Positions 19,086 to 28,599 of a stretch of DNA of 64,000 bases are shown piece after piece; position 1 is the stretch's first letter, and the number at the start of each line of letters is the position of its first letter. Under the pieces are notes generated by a model. That model was not told the DNA's origin and ran no database searches. It saw nothing but the letters and a program-made list of their open reading frames with translations. Source of the stretch: Hyphomicrobium sp. (GTDB lineage: Bacteria; Pseudomonadota; Alphaproteobacteria; Rhizobiales; Hyphomicrobiaceae); the NCBI GenBank assembly GCA_030148725.1, contig JASBSU010000037.1, positions 92,417 to 156,416 on the forward strand, written 5' to 3'. The translations under genes and the position numbers were made by a program.

Positions 19086-20555
19086 TTGTCGACACCCGAC
19101 ATGCCCCCAGACCGCGACGTGCCGGTGCAGCAGCCCTGGCACCGCGCCGGCGCATTGCTGACCGACATGATGACGCCCACGCTGCGGCTCGGCGTCACGG
19201 GGTTGTCGCGGGCGGGCAAGACCATCTTCATCACATCGCTGATCCGCAATCTCGTGTCCGGTGGGCGCCTGCCGTTCTTCATCCCGGAGGCGGAGGGCCG
19301 CATCGAGCGCGCATACCTCGAGCCGCAGCCGGACGATCAGGTGCCGCGCTTCGACTACGAGGGCCATCTGGACGACCTCGCGCGCGATCCCCCCGATTGG
19401 CCGGAGAGCACGCGGCGTCTGAGCCAGGTGCGGGTAACGATCGAATTTCGGTCGGCGAGCGCGCTGCGTCGCGCGTTGGGGGTATCGCGGCTGCATCTCG
19501 ATGTTGTCGACTATCCCGGTGAGTGGCTGATCGACCTGCCGCTCCTGGAGATGACCTACGAGCAGTGGTGTGCCGAGGCTGTCGAACAGGCGCGTGCGCC
19601 GCGCCGCCAGGCGCACTCGAAGGCGTGGCGGGAGTTTCTGGAGACTGTCGATCCCAGCGCGCCGCAGGACGAGCGCATCGCCCACCGGGGCGCGCAGCTT
19701 TTTGCCGCTTACCTCAAGGCGGCGCGCGCGGACGACCACGTCCTGCACACGACCGGTCCGGGGCGCTTCCTGCTGCCGGGCGATCTCGAAGGCTCACCGC
19801 TGCTGACGTTCTGTCCGCTGCAGCTGGGCGATGCGCAGAGCTACGGGCGAAACTCGCTCGCGGCGATGATGGCGCGGCGCTTCGAGAGCTACAAAACGCA
19901 CGTGGTGAAGCCGTTCTTCCGCGATCACTTCAGCCGCCTCGACCGGCAGATCGTGCTGGTCGATGTGCTCGGGCCGCTGAATGAAGGCGGCGAAGCGGTC
20001 GTCGATCTGCAGCGCGCGCTCGACGGCATTCTCAAAGTATTCCGCATCGGATCGGGTAACTGGCTGACGGCGCTTTTCACGCGGCGCATCGACAAACTGC
20101 TGTTCGCCGCCACCAAGGCCGATCACATCAACTCCTCCAGTCACGATCGCCTGGAAGCGATCCTGCGCGTCATTATCGACCGGGCCATGGGCCGTGCCGA
20201 GGACACCGGCGCCGACGTCGGCGTGCAGGCGCTGGCGGCCATTCGTGCGACGCGTGAGGCCGACGCCAAATTCGGCGACGAGTGGCTGCCGTGCATCGTC
20301 GGCGTGCCGATGCCGGGGCAGCGCATCGGCGATCAGGTGTTCGACGGGCGCAAGGAGACGGCGATTTTCCCCGGCGACTTGCCGGCGAACCCGCGCGATG
20401 CGTTACGTCCGAACGCAGCCCCGGCCGGGTTGCATTTCGTACGCTTCCGGCCGCCGCGGCTGAAACCGCCCGGGGTCGATGGCGAAGCACCGCCGCTGCC
20501 GCACATCCGGCTTGACCGGGTACTCGATTTCCTGCTTTCGGATTGGCTCGTGTGA
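19086..20555 (+). CDS. YcjX-family GTP-binding protein
   Basis: 489 residues. P-loop GLSRAGKT at residues 39-46, then VDYPGEWLIDLPLL (switch/Walker B-like), LVDVLGPLNEGGEAV, and TKADHIN, which corresponds to a guanine-specificity motif. This is the DUF463/YcjX family, associated with stress and phage-shock regulons in gammaproteobacteria; biochemical role unknown. The start is TTG at 19086, with GAGAGG 7 bases upstream; the next ATG at 19101 lacks such a site. It overlaps the following TIGR01620 gene by one base (TGATG), so the two are translationally coupled. Confidence 0.9.
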   Translation: MSTPDMPPDRDVPVQQPWHRAGALLTDMMTPTLRLGVTGLSRAGKTIFITSLIRNLVSGGRLPFFIPEAEGRIERAYLEPQPDDQVPRFDYEGHLDDLARDPPDWPESTRRLSQVRVTIEFRSASALRRALGVSRLHLDVVDYPGEWLIDLPLLEMTYEQWCAEAVEQARAPRRQAHSKAWREFLETVDPSAPQDERIAHRGAQLFAAYLKAARADDHVLHTTGPGRFLLPGDLEGSPLLTFCPLQLGDAQSYGRNSLAAMMARRFESYKTHVVKPFFRDHFSRLDRQIVLVDVLGPLNEGGEAVVDLQRALDGILKVFRIGSGNWLTALFTRRIDKLLFAATKADHINSSSHDRLEAILRVIIDRAMGRAEDTGADVGVQALAAIRATREADAKFGDEWLPCIVGVPMPGQRIGDQVFDGRKETAIFPGDLPANPRDALRPNAAPAGLHFVRFRPPRLKPPGVDGEAPPLPHIRLDRVLDFLLSDWLV

Positions 20556-21601
20556 TGTCGGAAAACGAAACACGGCGACCGCGGGCATTCTCGACCGACG
20601 ATCCGGCGTTGCGTGCGGCTGCGCCTGAAGCGCCTCAGACAACCACCGCCGATGAAACTGGCCCGCTTGCAGGGCGTCGCAGACGGCAGGCAATGCGGAC
20701 GACGGTGCGTCCGACGGCCGGGGATCTGAAGCGGGGCATCCGCTGGGGTGCGATGCTGATGTCCGGCCTCGCCGGCCTCATCGCGCTCGCCACCGTGACG
20801 TGGTTCATCAACTACATCCAGATCGCGCTCGCACGTCAGGACTGGATCGGCTGGCTGGCATTCGCGCTGCTGTGCCTTGTCGGACTGTCGGCGCTGGTGC
20901 TGATCCTGCGCGAGATCTACGGATTGTTTCGACTGCGTCGGCTCGGCGCGCTGCGCCAGGAGGTGACGCACGCCATCGACACGCGCGACGCCGCAAGCGA
21001 ACGGCGGGCACTGAAGGACCTCAAGGCTCTGCTTGCCGGGCGCGCCGATCTTCAGTGGCCGCTCGCACGCTTTACCGAGCATGAGCGTGCGGTGCTCGAT
21101 CCGGGCGAGTTGCTGTCGCTCGCCGATCGCGAGCTCATCATGCCGCTCGACCAGGAAGTGCGGCGGACGGTTCTGGCGGCGGCAAAGCGCATCGGCATGG
21201 TGACGGCCATCAGCCCGATGCCATGGATCGCGATGCTCTATGTGCTGATCGAGAACCTCAGGATGCTGCGCGCGATTGCCGGGTTGTACGGCGGACGCCC
21301 TGGACCTTTGGGCGCGCTACGTCTGGCGCGGCTCGTCGTGGGGCACATCCTGGCGACCGGCGGTGTCGCGCTGACCGACGACCTGCTGGGACAGTTCCTC
21401 GGCCAGGACATGCTCCGTCGGCTGTCGCGGCGGCTCGGCGAAGGCGCGTTCAACGGCGCGCTGACGGCGCGTGTCGGCGCGGCGGCGGTGGAGGTGTGCC
21501 GTCCCCTACCCTTCATCTCAGCGCCACCGGTGCGGGCGCGCGACATGCTGGCGGAAGCCTTCCGGCGGAATGCTACGTCTTCTGGGCGTGATACGAGTTG
21601 A
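20555..21601 (+). CDS. YcjF-like TIGR01620 inner-membrane protein
   Basis: 348 residues. A basic, disordered N-terminus is followed by two membrane helices (GAMLMSGLAGLIALATVTWFI; WLAFALLCLVGLSALVLILREIYG), then the DUF697-like domain with the second hydrophobic region AISPMPWIAMLYVLIENLRMLRAIAGLYGGRPG and GGVALTDDLLGQFLG. Family TIGR01620/YcjF is nearly always encoded directly after YcjX and is thought to anchor or partner it. The ATG overlaps the ycjX stop. Confidence 0.9.
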   Translation: MSENETRRPRAFSTDDPALRAAAPEAPQTTTADETGPLAGRRRRQAMRTTVRPTAGDLKRGIRWGAMLMSGLAGLIALATVTWFINYIQIALARQDWIGWLAFALLCLVGLSALVLILREIYGLFRLRRLGALRQEVTHAIDTRDAASERRALKDLKALLAGRADLQWPLARFTEHERAVLDPGELLSLADRELIMPLDQEVRRTVLAAAKRIGMVTAISPMPWIAMLYVLIENLRMLRAIAGLYGGRPGPLGALRLARLVVGHILATGGVALTDDLLGQFLGQDMLRRLSRRLGEGAFNGALTARVGAAAVEVCRPLPFISAPPVRARDMLAEAFRRNATSSGRDTS

Positions 21602-21641
21602 AGGAATCTCGGTGTGCGGCGGGCGTTGCGAGAGCTGATGG

Positions 21642-21657
21642 CCGGCGCTCGCGCCGG
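21642..21657 (+). terminator. hairpin downstream of the ycjX-ycjF pair
   Basis: Perfect 7-bp stem CCGGCGC-TC-GCGCCGG, 40 nt after the stop, followed by a second GGGCGC..GCGCCC hairpin. There is no T tract, so this is at best a weak or Rho-assisted end. Confidence 0.3.
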
Positions 21658-21760
21658 GGCGCCTTGCGCCCTTGCCGCCTCGGCGGCGGCGAAGTGATGG
21701 CCGCCCCAGGTTAGCTTAAGGTGCGGCCACGAACACAGCATGCACGCGTGAGCGAGCAAG

Positions 21761-21791
21761 AAAAAGCCGGGTCCCATCAGCGACCCGGCTT
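21761..21791 (-). terminator. intrinsic terminator of mdoGH
   Basis: On the minus strand, a 10-bp stem AAGCCGGGTC-N8-GACCCGGCTT is followed by TTT (five Ts in total at the 3' edge). It lies 29 nt downstream of the mdoH stop. Confidence 0.8.
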
Positions 21792-21819
21792 AAGCGCTCA
21801 GAGCCGAAAACCGCGGCCG

Positions 21820-23763
21820 TTAGGCGGCGCGGATTTCGACGACGTTGCTGGTCTCGATGGCGCGGAGGGCAATGTGGTCAGCCCATTCGCCCGATGCCCG
21901 GCGTGCACTCTCGACGATGGCCGGCGGCGAGCGGTTGTCAGGCGTCGAAAGCAGCGCGCTCAGGAAGCGGGGTGCTGCGCGTGAGGTCAGCCAGCTCAGC
22001 GGCGCCGCGAGAATGAGGCCGACGATGACCGGCGACATCCAGGCCAATACCAGCGGCGAGGCTTCCCAGCAAACCAGTCCCGTCAGGACGCCGATGAGCA
22101 TATGCCAGCGGTGATAGCGCACGGCATCCATGAAGCGGATGCCGTTGCCGTCACGGCTCTGCGCGCGCCAACCGGAGTCGATGCCGAACAGGACCTGGAA
22201 CACCGCCGCGGTCTGGGTGACCATGAGGATCGGCGACAGAAGGATCGAGAACAGCGTCTCGGTCAGCACACCAGCGACGGCACGAACGCGGCCAAAAGAC
22301 TCGTGCGCGCGACGGGTTCGCTTCAGCTCGAGGGCGAGCCCAAGAAACTTCGGCATGAGCACGATGAGCATGGTGGCGAAGAAGAGCCGCAGTGCCGCGC
22401 CAGGGTCGGTGACCGGCCAGACGGGGAACAGCGTCTTCTCGTCGATGAAGTAGCTCGGGATCATCTGCTGGCCTTGCAGGGCGAGGATGATGCCGACGAT
22501 CAGCGACGAGGCCCAGACGAGCGACATCAGATAGGAGGTGGCACCCATCAACAGATGCAGACGGCCCATGGTGGTGATGTTCGACGTGAAGACGATGCCG
22601 AGATGCTGGAGATTGCCCTGCGCCCAGCGCCGGTCACGCGCGACCACGTCCGGTAGTGTCGGCGGCTGGCCTTCGTAGGAGCCCTCGACCGTCGGCACCA
22701 TGTGCACGCCCCAATCGGCCTTTGCGAGCAGGACCGCTTCGACGAAGTCATGGCTCTGAATGTCGCCGCCGAAGGGAGCGCGGCCCGGAAGGGTCGGCAG
22801 ACCGGCAGCGGATGCGAAAGCAACCGTGCGAATGATCGCGTTGTGGCCCCAGTAGTTGCCCTGGTCGCGATGCCAGACGGCGAGGCCGGCGGCGACCAGC
22901 GGTCCGTAGACGTTGGAGGCGAACTGCGTGAGGTACTGAAGCAGCGTCGTCGCCCCTGTCAGGCGCGGCACAGTCTGGATAAGGCCGGCGGTACCGTCAC
23001 GCTGCATGGCGAGCGAGAGCCGGGCCAGCGTGGTGCCGGACATGACGCTGTCGCCGTCGAGAATGACGAAATGCTCGTAGGCTCCGCCAAAGCGGCGCAC
23101 CCAATCCTTGATGTTGCCTGCCTTGCGCGCGTGGTTCTCACGGCGGCGGCGGTAGTAGACGGGGATGATGTCCTTCAGCCGGTGGCGCAGCGCACGGTAG
23201 GCGCTTTCCTCGGCAGCGCCTTCACGCTCGTCGCGCGTGTCCGAGAGGATAAAGACATCATAAGCGGAGGCCGCGTCTAGCGACTGCAACTCTAGCGCAA
23301 TCGCCTGCACGGTGCCGGCAATACGCGCCGGGTCCTCGTGGTAGACCGGAAACAGCAGTGCCGTGCGGCTCGTCAAAGGCGCACCGACAGGCGGCAGGTC
23401 GATGGTGTCGGCTTTCTCACCGCCGAACAGCGGGATGAAGCCCAGTGCGGCATTCAGCGAGCCAAGCGCGATCCAGCCGAACGCGATCGTCGAGAGGATG
23501 AGGAACAGCACCTGCAGCGGTGTCGGCTGCTCGACAGCCAGCACGCCGTAAAGCTCGTATGCGAAGGCGCCAGTTAGCAGAGCCGCGCCGGTGAACACCG
23601 CGGCGCGTGGCACCCAATATCCACGACGGCGACGCGGCGTTGCGCCACGCGCCTTGAAGTCCTGATCCGGCATCTCGAGCGGCATCTCGGATGGGAGCAG
23701 TTCGGGACTGCTTGCATCAGGAATGCGGCCGACCTTCTGACCAGCCACAGTGATGTCGCTCAT
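21820..23763 (-). CDS. mdoH: periplasmic glucan glucosyltransferase MdoH (OpgH)
   Basis: Inner-membrane family 2 glycosyltransferase making the beta-1,2-glucan backbone of osmoregulated periplasmic glucans from UDP-glucose. The 647-residue product shows N-terminal helices, the DVFILSDTRDEREGAA segment, the acidic motif VILDGDSVMSG, the acceptor-site loop and the processivity motif RDRRWAQGNLQH, then several C-terminal membrane helices. The size is at the short end of the family; the N-terminal cytoplasmic extension of E. coli OpgH is missing. The ATG at 23763 overlaps the mdoG stop as ATGA, indicating coupling; an ATG at 23775 is an alternative. Confidence 0.92.
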   Translation of the reverse strand: MSDITVAGQKVGRIPDASSPELLPSEMPLEMPDQDFKARGATPRRRRGYWVPRAAVFTGAALLTGAFAYELYGVLAVEQPTPLQVLFLILSTIAFGWIALGSLNAALGFIPLFGGEKADTIDLPPVGAPLTSRTALLFPVYHEDPARIAGTVQAIALELQSLDAASAYDVFILSDTRDEREGAAEESAYRALRHRLKDIIPVYYRRRRENHARKAGNIKDWVRRFGGAYEHFVILDGDSVMSGTTLARLSLAMQRDGTAGLIQTVPRLTGATTLLQYLTQFASNVYGPLVAAGLAVWHRDQGNYWGHNAIIRTVAFASAAGLPTLPGRAPFGGDIQSHDFVEAVLLAKADWGVHMVPTVEGSYEGQPPTLPDVVARDRRWAQGNLQHLGIVFTSNITTMGRLHLLMGATSYLMSLVWASSLIVGIILALQGQQMIPSYFIDEKTLFPVWPVTDPGAALRLFFATMLIVLMPKFLGLALELKRTRRAHESFGRVRAVAGVLTETLFSILLSPILMVTQTAAVFQVLFGIDSGWRAQSRDGNGIRFMDAVRYHRWHMLIGVLTGLVCWEASPLVLAWMSPVIVGLILAAPLSWLTSRAAPRFLSALLSTPDNRSPPAIVESARRASGEWADHIALRAIETSNVVEIRAA

Positions 23764-25313
23764 GACTTTGTCCATCGATAGAGCCAAGTCTCGGAAATCT
23801 GCTGATCTCCAAGCTTCAAAGCCAAACGAAGTTCGGATAGTTCGGTTCCGCCCGGATCGAGTTCGAAGCTGACGCGAACGCCACTCGACTCGGGGTTCTC
23901 GTGCACGGAAATGTCGGAAACGGTACCGGGGTTTGCGGTGACGACCGCCACAGGCAACTGGCGCACGGGCGTGACAGAAGGTCCGGTGAAGTCCACGACA
24001 AACTTCGTCGTGCCATCACGCTTGCCGCGCCCGACGCGCGTTGCGGCCGTCGAAGCGCCCGCCCAGCCGATGGGGAGCGCCTCGGTCCAGTACATGCGGT
24101 AGCCGAAGTTGTATGGCGTGCCGGCTTCCGGGCCTTTTGCCGGCTTCCAGTAGGCGGCGATATTGTCGTGGATCTCGACGGTGGTCGGGATCTCGATGAG
24201 CTCAATGTAGCCCGAGCCCCACGTGCCCTTCGGCTCGATCCACAGGCTGGGGCGCTTCTCGTAGCGCGCCTCCAGGTCCTCATAGGAGTGGAAGTTGCGG
24301 GCGCGCTGGCAGAGGCCGAAGCCTTTCACGTTCTTGTCGAGGAAGGCGCTGATCTGCAGCGTGCGCGGATTGGTGAGCGGGCGCCAAATGCACTCGCTAT
24401 TGCCATTAAATATCGCGAGGCCGTCGCTGTCGTGGACAGCGGGCCGGAAGTCGTCGTCGATGCGATGATGGCCAGGACCGTGCAGGTACATGCTGGTGAG
24501 CGGCCCGAGGCCGACATGGGTGAGCGTACGGCGGGGATAGAGTGTCGCTTCCACGTCGACGGTGGTCGCTTCGCCCGGCTCCACCACGAATCGATAGGCG
24601 CCGGTGGTCGAGACACTATCGAGCAGTGCGTGAATGACGATTGAACGTGAGCCGAGCGCCGGCTTCTCGATCCAGAAGGCGCGGAAGAGCGGAAACTCCT
24701 CGCCGCCAGGGCGCGCGGTATTGATCGCCAGGCCGCGTGCCGACAAGCCGTAAAGCTGATTGCGGCCGACGGCGCGGAAGTAGCTCGCGCCCTGGAAGAC
24801 GATGTACTCGTCGAAATAGTCGGGGCGATTGATGGGGCCGTGGACGCGGAAGCCCGAGAAGCCATATGGCGCGCCGGGGCCGGCGTCCTTGATGAGAGGC
24901 CCGATCGAGAAAAGATTGCTGTCCGCTTTGAGACGCCGCGCGGCGCCGGAATCCACGAGCCAGATCTCGACCGGCGTATTGTAGAGCCAGCCCACCGGGA
25001 GCAGCTGCAGCTCGAAATCCGTCTTGTCGCCGCGCCAGATCGCCTGATCGGTGCGGAAGCGCACGTCGCGGAACTGGTCGTACGACAGCTGCTTGAAAGA
25101 GTCGGGCAGCTCCAACGACGGGCTTGCAAACTCCGTCGTCGACAGCTGCTGCGCAAGATTCTGCACCAGTGCCGGGTCGAATGCCGTACTGGCGTCCGTC
25201 ACCGGCTCGGCAAGTGCGCGAGCGACGTCGCCCGTGCGCACGCTGATACCGAGCATGGCAAAGGCACCCGCCGTTAAGAGGACCGATCGCCGATCCAATC
25301 GCGTCGCATCCAT
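23760..25313 (-). CDS. mdoG: periplasmic glucan biosynthesis protein MdoG/OpgD, Tat-type signal
   Basis: 517 residues of the MdoG family, which modifies and exports the glucan made by MdoH in the periplasm. The N-terminus carries twin arginine R8-R9 in TRLDRRSVLLTAGAFAM, with a modest hydrophobic core, as in Tat-exported OpgD. The body has the family landmarks SYDQFRDVRFRTDQAIW, YFDEYIVFQGASYFRAVG, YGLSARGLAINTA, GEEFPLFRAFWIEKP and RAWNFHSY-like RARNFHSYEDLEARYEKRPSLWIEP. Because both OpgG and OpgD belong to this family, the symbol is a family label. It is the first gene of the two-gene operon with mdoH. Confidence 0.9.
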   Translation of the reverse strand: MDATRLDRRSVLLTAGAFAMLGISVRTGDVARALAEPVTDASTAFDPALVQNLAQQLSTTEFASPSLELPDSFKQLSYDQFRDVRFRTDQAIWRGDKTDFELQLLPVGWLYNTPVEIWLVDSGAARRLKADSNLFSIGPLIKDAGPGAPYGFSGFRVHGPINRPDYFDEYIVFQGASYFRAVGRNQLYGLSARGLAINTARPGGEEFPLFRAFWIEKPALGSRSIVIHALLDSVSTTGAYRFVVEPGEATTVDVEATLYPRRTLTHVGLGPLTSMYLHGPGHHRIDDDFRPAVHDSDGLAIFNGNSECIWRPLTNPRTLQISAFLDKNVKGFGLCQRARNFHSYEDLEARYEKRPSLWIEPKGTWGSGYIELIEIPTTVEIHDNIAAYWKPAKGPEAGTPYNFGYRMYWTEALPIGWAGASTAATRVGRGKRDGTTKFVVDFTGPSVTPVRQLPVAVVTANPGTVSDISVHENPESSGVRVSFELDPGGTELSELRLALKLGDQQISETWLYRWTKS

Positions 25314-25818
25314 TATCTACTTCTGCTTTCCGTGCCCGTTGGGCGTCCCTCGTCGGTTCTGGCTCCGCGCACTTGCATGCGCCTCTGCCGAAACCCCGCT
25401 CGAAGGACTTTGTTTCCTTGGAGCGGACCTTCTTTGCAGCGGATTAACAGCCCTGAACGGAGTTTCCTTCCGAACCGACTTTCGAACGGCGCGCAACCCC
25501 AGACCTGGCGCGAGTGCCCTGTCCCCCCGGGATCAACGAACGCGTTCGACGGCGCTTTTTTGCGCTGCAGCAGAATACTGTAGCCGCAGGATTTGGGCAA
25601 GCAGATGACAGCGTTAAGGATTCAAAATCTTGGCGAGGGCTGCGACGCCGCGACCGCTTGGCGCGGGTGGTCATAATGCTCGCATATTCGCGCCGCAAAG
25701 GTTAGCGGCCGGCGGGTGCTCGAGGGGGAGCCTCGCCAGGGCGTGTCGTTGAGTTCAAGTTGCTTGGTGTAACGGTGCCCAGTCCCTTCGACCGGCACCG
25801 TAGGGGGACGGGCCGTAA
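25314..25818. other. 500-bp intergenic region, no gene seen
   Basis: Between the divergent mdoG and the small membrane protein gene at 25819. Open frames here have no family resemblance or good ribosome site. It presumably contains the mdoGH promoter; I see no strong dyad. Confidence 0.3.
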
Positions 25819-26259
25819 ATGATCCAGGAAGCCACGCTTATCGAGGCGATCCTCTCGATCCGATCGCAGGTCGACTTTCTTTGGCAGTTCTTCGTCACGG
25901 CCCACATCGCCATCTTCGCTCTGCTCTTCATCTATGATGACGCCGTCGAGAGCCTGAACGTCGTTGCCCGCTTCCTGGCTCTGGCCGGCATTGCGCTGTT
26001 CGAGTGGATCAACGGCAAGGCGCTGGCCAACACCTACATGCTGCTCGACGCGACGCTGGGCCAGTATCGGGCGCTTTATGGCGATCCTTCCCGGTTCCAG
26101 CCAGAATTCTTCCAGCATTTCGTCGGGCAGAGCTTTGCCGATCGCCCCGCCATGGTGCTCGTGACGCACAGCATGGCGTTCGTGGTGATCCTGCTCGCGC
26201 TCCTGTCGCGTGAGTTCATCCAATCGCGGCGCAAGCGCCAACAGGGGACAGTCGGTTAA
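25819..26259 (+). CDS. small multi-pass membrane protein, unknown
   Basis: 146 residues with three predicted membrane helices: FLWQFFVTAHIAIFALLFIYDD about residues 20-41, NVVARFLALAGIALFEWINGKAL about 47-69, and MVLVTHSMAFVVILLALLSREFI about 112-134. The C-terminus is basic (QSRRKRQQG). The only ribosome-site-like sequence is AGGGGG about 11 bases upstream. No family is recognised. Plus-strand neighbour of the porins but separated by 350 bp. Confidence 0.6.
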   Translation: MIQEATLIEAILSIRSQVDFLWQFFVTAHIAIFALLFIYDDAVESLNVVARFLALAGIALFEWINGKALANTYMLLDATLGQYRALYGDPSRFQPEFFQHFVGQSFADRPAMVLVTHSMAFVVILLALLSREFIQSRRKRQQGTVG

Positions 26260-26612
26260 CCGTGCCGGAGGCCGTCGGGAGGCGTGGCCAAACTCACATA
26301 GGTTTATCCGCTTTGGGGATAAATACCGCCGACGCGGGGGTTCTCTGCGTCGGAAAATCTATGTGCACCAATGGCTTGCCTGCCAAACGCTCATCGTTGC
26401 AAGTGAGACACAACGCCTGGGGATTCCACTCGTTTTGGCAGTTCGTCTGTTTCCTGGGCAATCAATCTCTGCTTAATCTTTTGCCCTGAGCGGTGATTCG
26501 GTCCCTGGGCCGCCGCGCGGCAAGTGAACGAGGTTGCGTCTAGTTTTGTAGGGAGTAGGCGGCACTTGTGCGTGGCGTCGCCATCAGAAAGTAAGCAGAC
26601 GGGAGTAGGTCA
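26260..26612. other. upstream region of porin 1 with a TTTATCC dyad
   Basis: 350 bp without a gene. It contains the inverted repeat TTTATCC-N7-GGATAAA at 26303-26323, about 290 bp before the porin start, which might be an operator or the end of the preceding transcript. Porin promoter boxes are not clear. Confidence 0.3.
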
Positions 26613-27845
26613 ATGAAAAAGTATAGTTTGTGTGCCCTCGTGGCAGCAGGCCTGCTGGCTGGCGGTCTTTCCGCCGGAAGCGCCTCCGCCGCGGACTTGG
26701 GGGGTAACTGCTGCGCCGATCTTGAAGAGCGCGTAGCAGAGCTGGAGGCGACGACGGCTCGCAAGGGCAATCGCAAGGTCTCTCTGACGGTTTCGGGCTG
26801 GGTCGCTCAGCAGGTCGTCGGTTGGGATGACGGCTACGAGGAGAACGTCTACGTTGGCGACATCGGCGCCACGCTGTCCTCGCACTTCAAGTTCACGGGT
26901 CAGGCCACGATCTCTCCTGGCTGGTATGCTGGCTACGTGCTGCACGTCGAAGTCCGTAACTTCGACTCCCTCAGCATCACCCAGAACTGGAGCAACAGCA
27001 ACGCACTCGGTGGCGTCGCTCTTCTGCAGTCGTTCTGGTTCGTCAAGAGCGACCACCTCGGTAAGTTGAGCGTCGGTCTGCAGTCGCAGGCTTCGGACAA
27101 CACCGCGATCCTCGTCGACGGTTCGGGCTCGCTCGTTCCGGCCAACTGGGTGGCCTTCGACTACAATGGCTTCTTCATCCGCAACTCGGCCAACCCGAAC
27201 GCTGTGACCCCGACTTGGGGCAGCATCGGCGGCTGTAAGGGTGGCGGCGCGATCGGCGACTGCAACGGCATCACGCAGAACGTCATTCGCTACGACTCAC
27301 CGACCTTCGGTGGCTTCTCGGTGTCGGCCTCTTGGGGCGAAGACGACATGTGGGACGTCGCAGCTCGTTACGCGGGTGAGCACGCCGGCTTCAAGTTCGC
27401 CGCTGCTGCTGCGTACAACGAGAACTCGACGGAGCGCTTTGGCATCCTCGCAGGCGATACGTTCCAGTACTTCCAGGTTGGTGCCTACCTCGAGCACGTT
27501 CCGACGGGCCTGTTTGCTTACGGCGCCTACGGCAACTCTCAGTATGACATCCAGGCTGGCGAGTCCGACACCTATTACGTGAAGGCTGGTCTTCGTGAGC
27601 GTTGGACGCCGCTCGGCCACACGGTTCTCTACGGCGAGTACGAGAACAACAAGGCTGACCTTGCGTTCGCAAACGCTGGCACCTCGACGGACTTCAACCT
27701 CTGGGGTCTGGGCGTTGTCCAGGAGATCGATGCTGCTGCCATGTCGCTGTGGGTGTCCTACCGTCACCTCGACTACAGCAACAACACTGGAAACAGCTAC
27801 GAAGACTTCCAGTACATCAAGGCTGGCGCGCTCATCAACTTCTGA
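26613..27845 (+). CDS. Porin_2-family outer-membrane porin (copy 1)
   Basis: 410 residues. The signal peptide ends at ASA-ADLGGNCCADLEERVAEL, the short coiled region with paired Cys that is typical of Rhizobiales Omp2-like porins. Alternating barrel strands follow (VSLTVSGWVAQQVVGWDDG; SHFKFTGQATISPGWYAGY; RWTPLGHTVLYGEYE; MSLWVSYRHL), ending in the terminal Phe of FQYIKAGALINF needed for outer-membrane insertion. It forms a general diffusion channel. It is 59/64 identical over the first 64 residues to the second porin at 28600. A terminator follows. Confidence 0.93.
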   Translation: MKKYSLCALVAAGLLAGGLSAGSASAADLGGNCCADLEERVAELEATTARKGNRKVSLTVSGWVAQQVVGWDDGYEENVYVGDIGATLSSHFKFTGQATISPGWYAGYVLHVEVRNFDSLSITQNWSNSNALGGVALLQSFWFVKSDHLGKLSVGLQSQASDNTAILVDGSGSLVPANWVAFDYNGFFIRNSANPNAVTPTWGSIGGCKGGGAIGDCNGITQNVIRYDSPTFGGFSVSASWGEDDMWDVAARYAGEHAGFKFAAAAAYNENSTERFGILAGDTFQYFQVGAYLEHVPTGLFAYGAYGNSQYDIQAGESDTYYVKAGLRERWTPLGHTVLYGEYENNKADLAFANAGTSTDFNLWGLGVVQEIDAAAMSLWVSYRHLDYSNNTGNSYEDFQYIKAGALINF

Positions 27846-27869
27846 TCCGAGCGTCACCTGAAGACAGCG

Positions 27870-27903
27870 GAAGCCGCCCCACCGGGCGGCTTCTTGCTTT
27901 TTG
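27870..27903 (+). terminator. intrinsic terminator of porin 1
   Basis: 10-bp stem GAAGCCGCCC-CACC-GGGCGGCTTC followed by TTGCTTTTT, 25 nt after the porin stop. Confidence 0.85.
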
Positions 27904-28599
27904 GACGTCCGTTCGTCGGCGACGCCGGCCTCCGGCAGGCAGGCTGGCGCCACACCGCCGCCTCCGAGCCAACAACCTAGCTGGCCGATATCCACCAACC
28001 TGCATGCGTCATATGTAGAGAGATGCGGTTTGGGCTGACGCGCGAGCCTCTATTGACAGCTCGGCGCAAGCGTTCGGCGGGCCTGCCGCTGCTTCCTGGG
28101 CAGACCGCCGGATTTGGGGCCGATCATGGCGCCAATCGCGTGAAAAGCCCCAAAAGTAGTTTTCCACACGCCATCCCCAACCAAAAAGGGACAGCGTCAG
28201 CGTGGCCCGTTGCGGTCGACAGACAGCGCGCGCAGGCTTGCTTGCCGGCTGGGATTCATTTCCGCGTCGCTTTCGATGCTCAGCCCGGCAAACCGTTGAG
28301 GTTTGCAGGCTTTCTGGTCCGCGTTGGCTTTGGATCGGGCTTCTTAAGCAGCCGTAAACGGCCATTTTGAGTGGCGTTCCCCAAGTACCGCTCGTTGCCC
28401 CACCGCCACAGTCGTGGATTCGTCACCACCAATTCGGCACTGCCTAATTGTTGCACTCCGGCGAATCACAGCAGTGTCCGCCCTGGCACGCAGCGATCCT
28501 TGAGGGATACGCATTGCGCATTGCTAGGGCGGTTTTCTTGTCTCGCGTTCCATCAGTTTTGCGTCCGCCAGAAGCTGAGACGAAGACGGGAGACTAAAG
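27904..28599. other. 700-bp spacer between tandem porins
   Basis: No gene with credible coding features was found on either strand. The last 200 bp presumably hold the porin 2 promoter. The length leaves room for a porin-regulating small RNA, but no terminator-tailed hairpin was seen inside. Confidence 0.3.

Noticed and set aside
27904..28599. Possible small RNA or decayed gene in the porin spacer
   Set aside because: No internal terminator, ribosome site or recognisable protein fragment could be shown.
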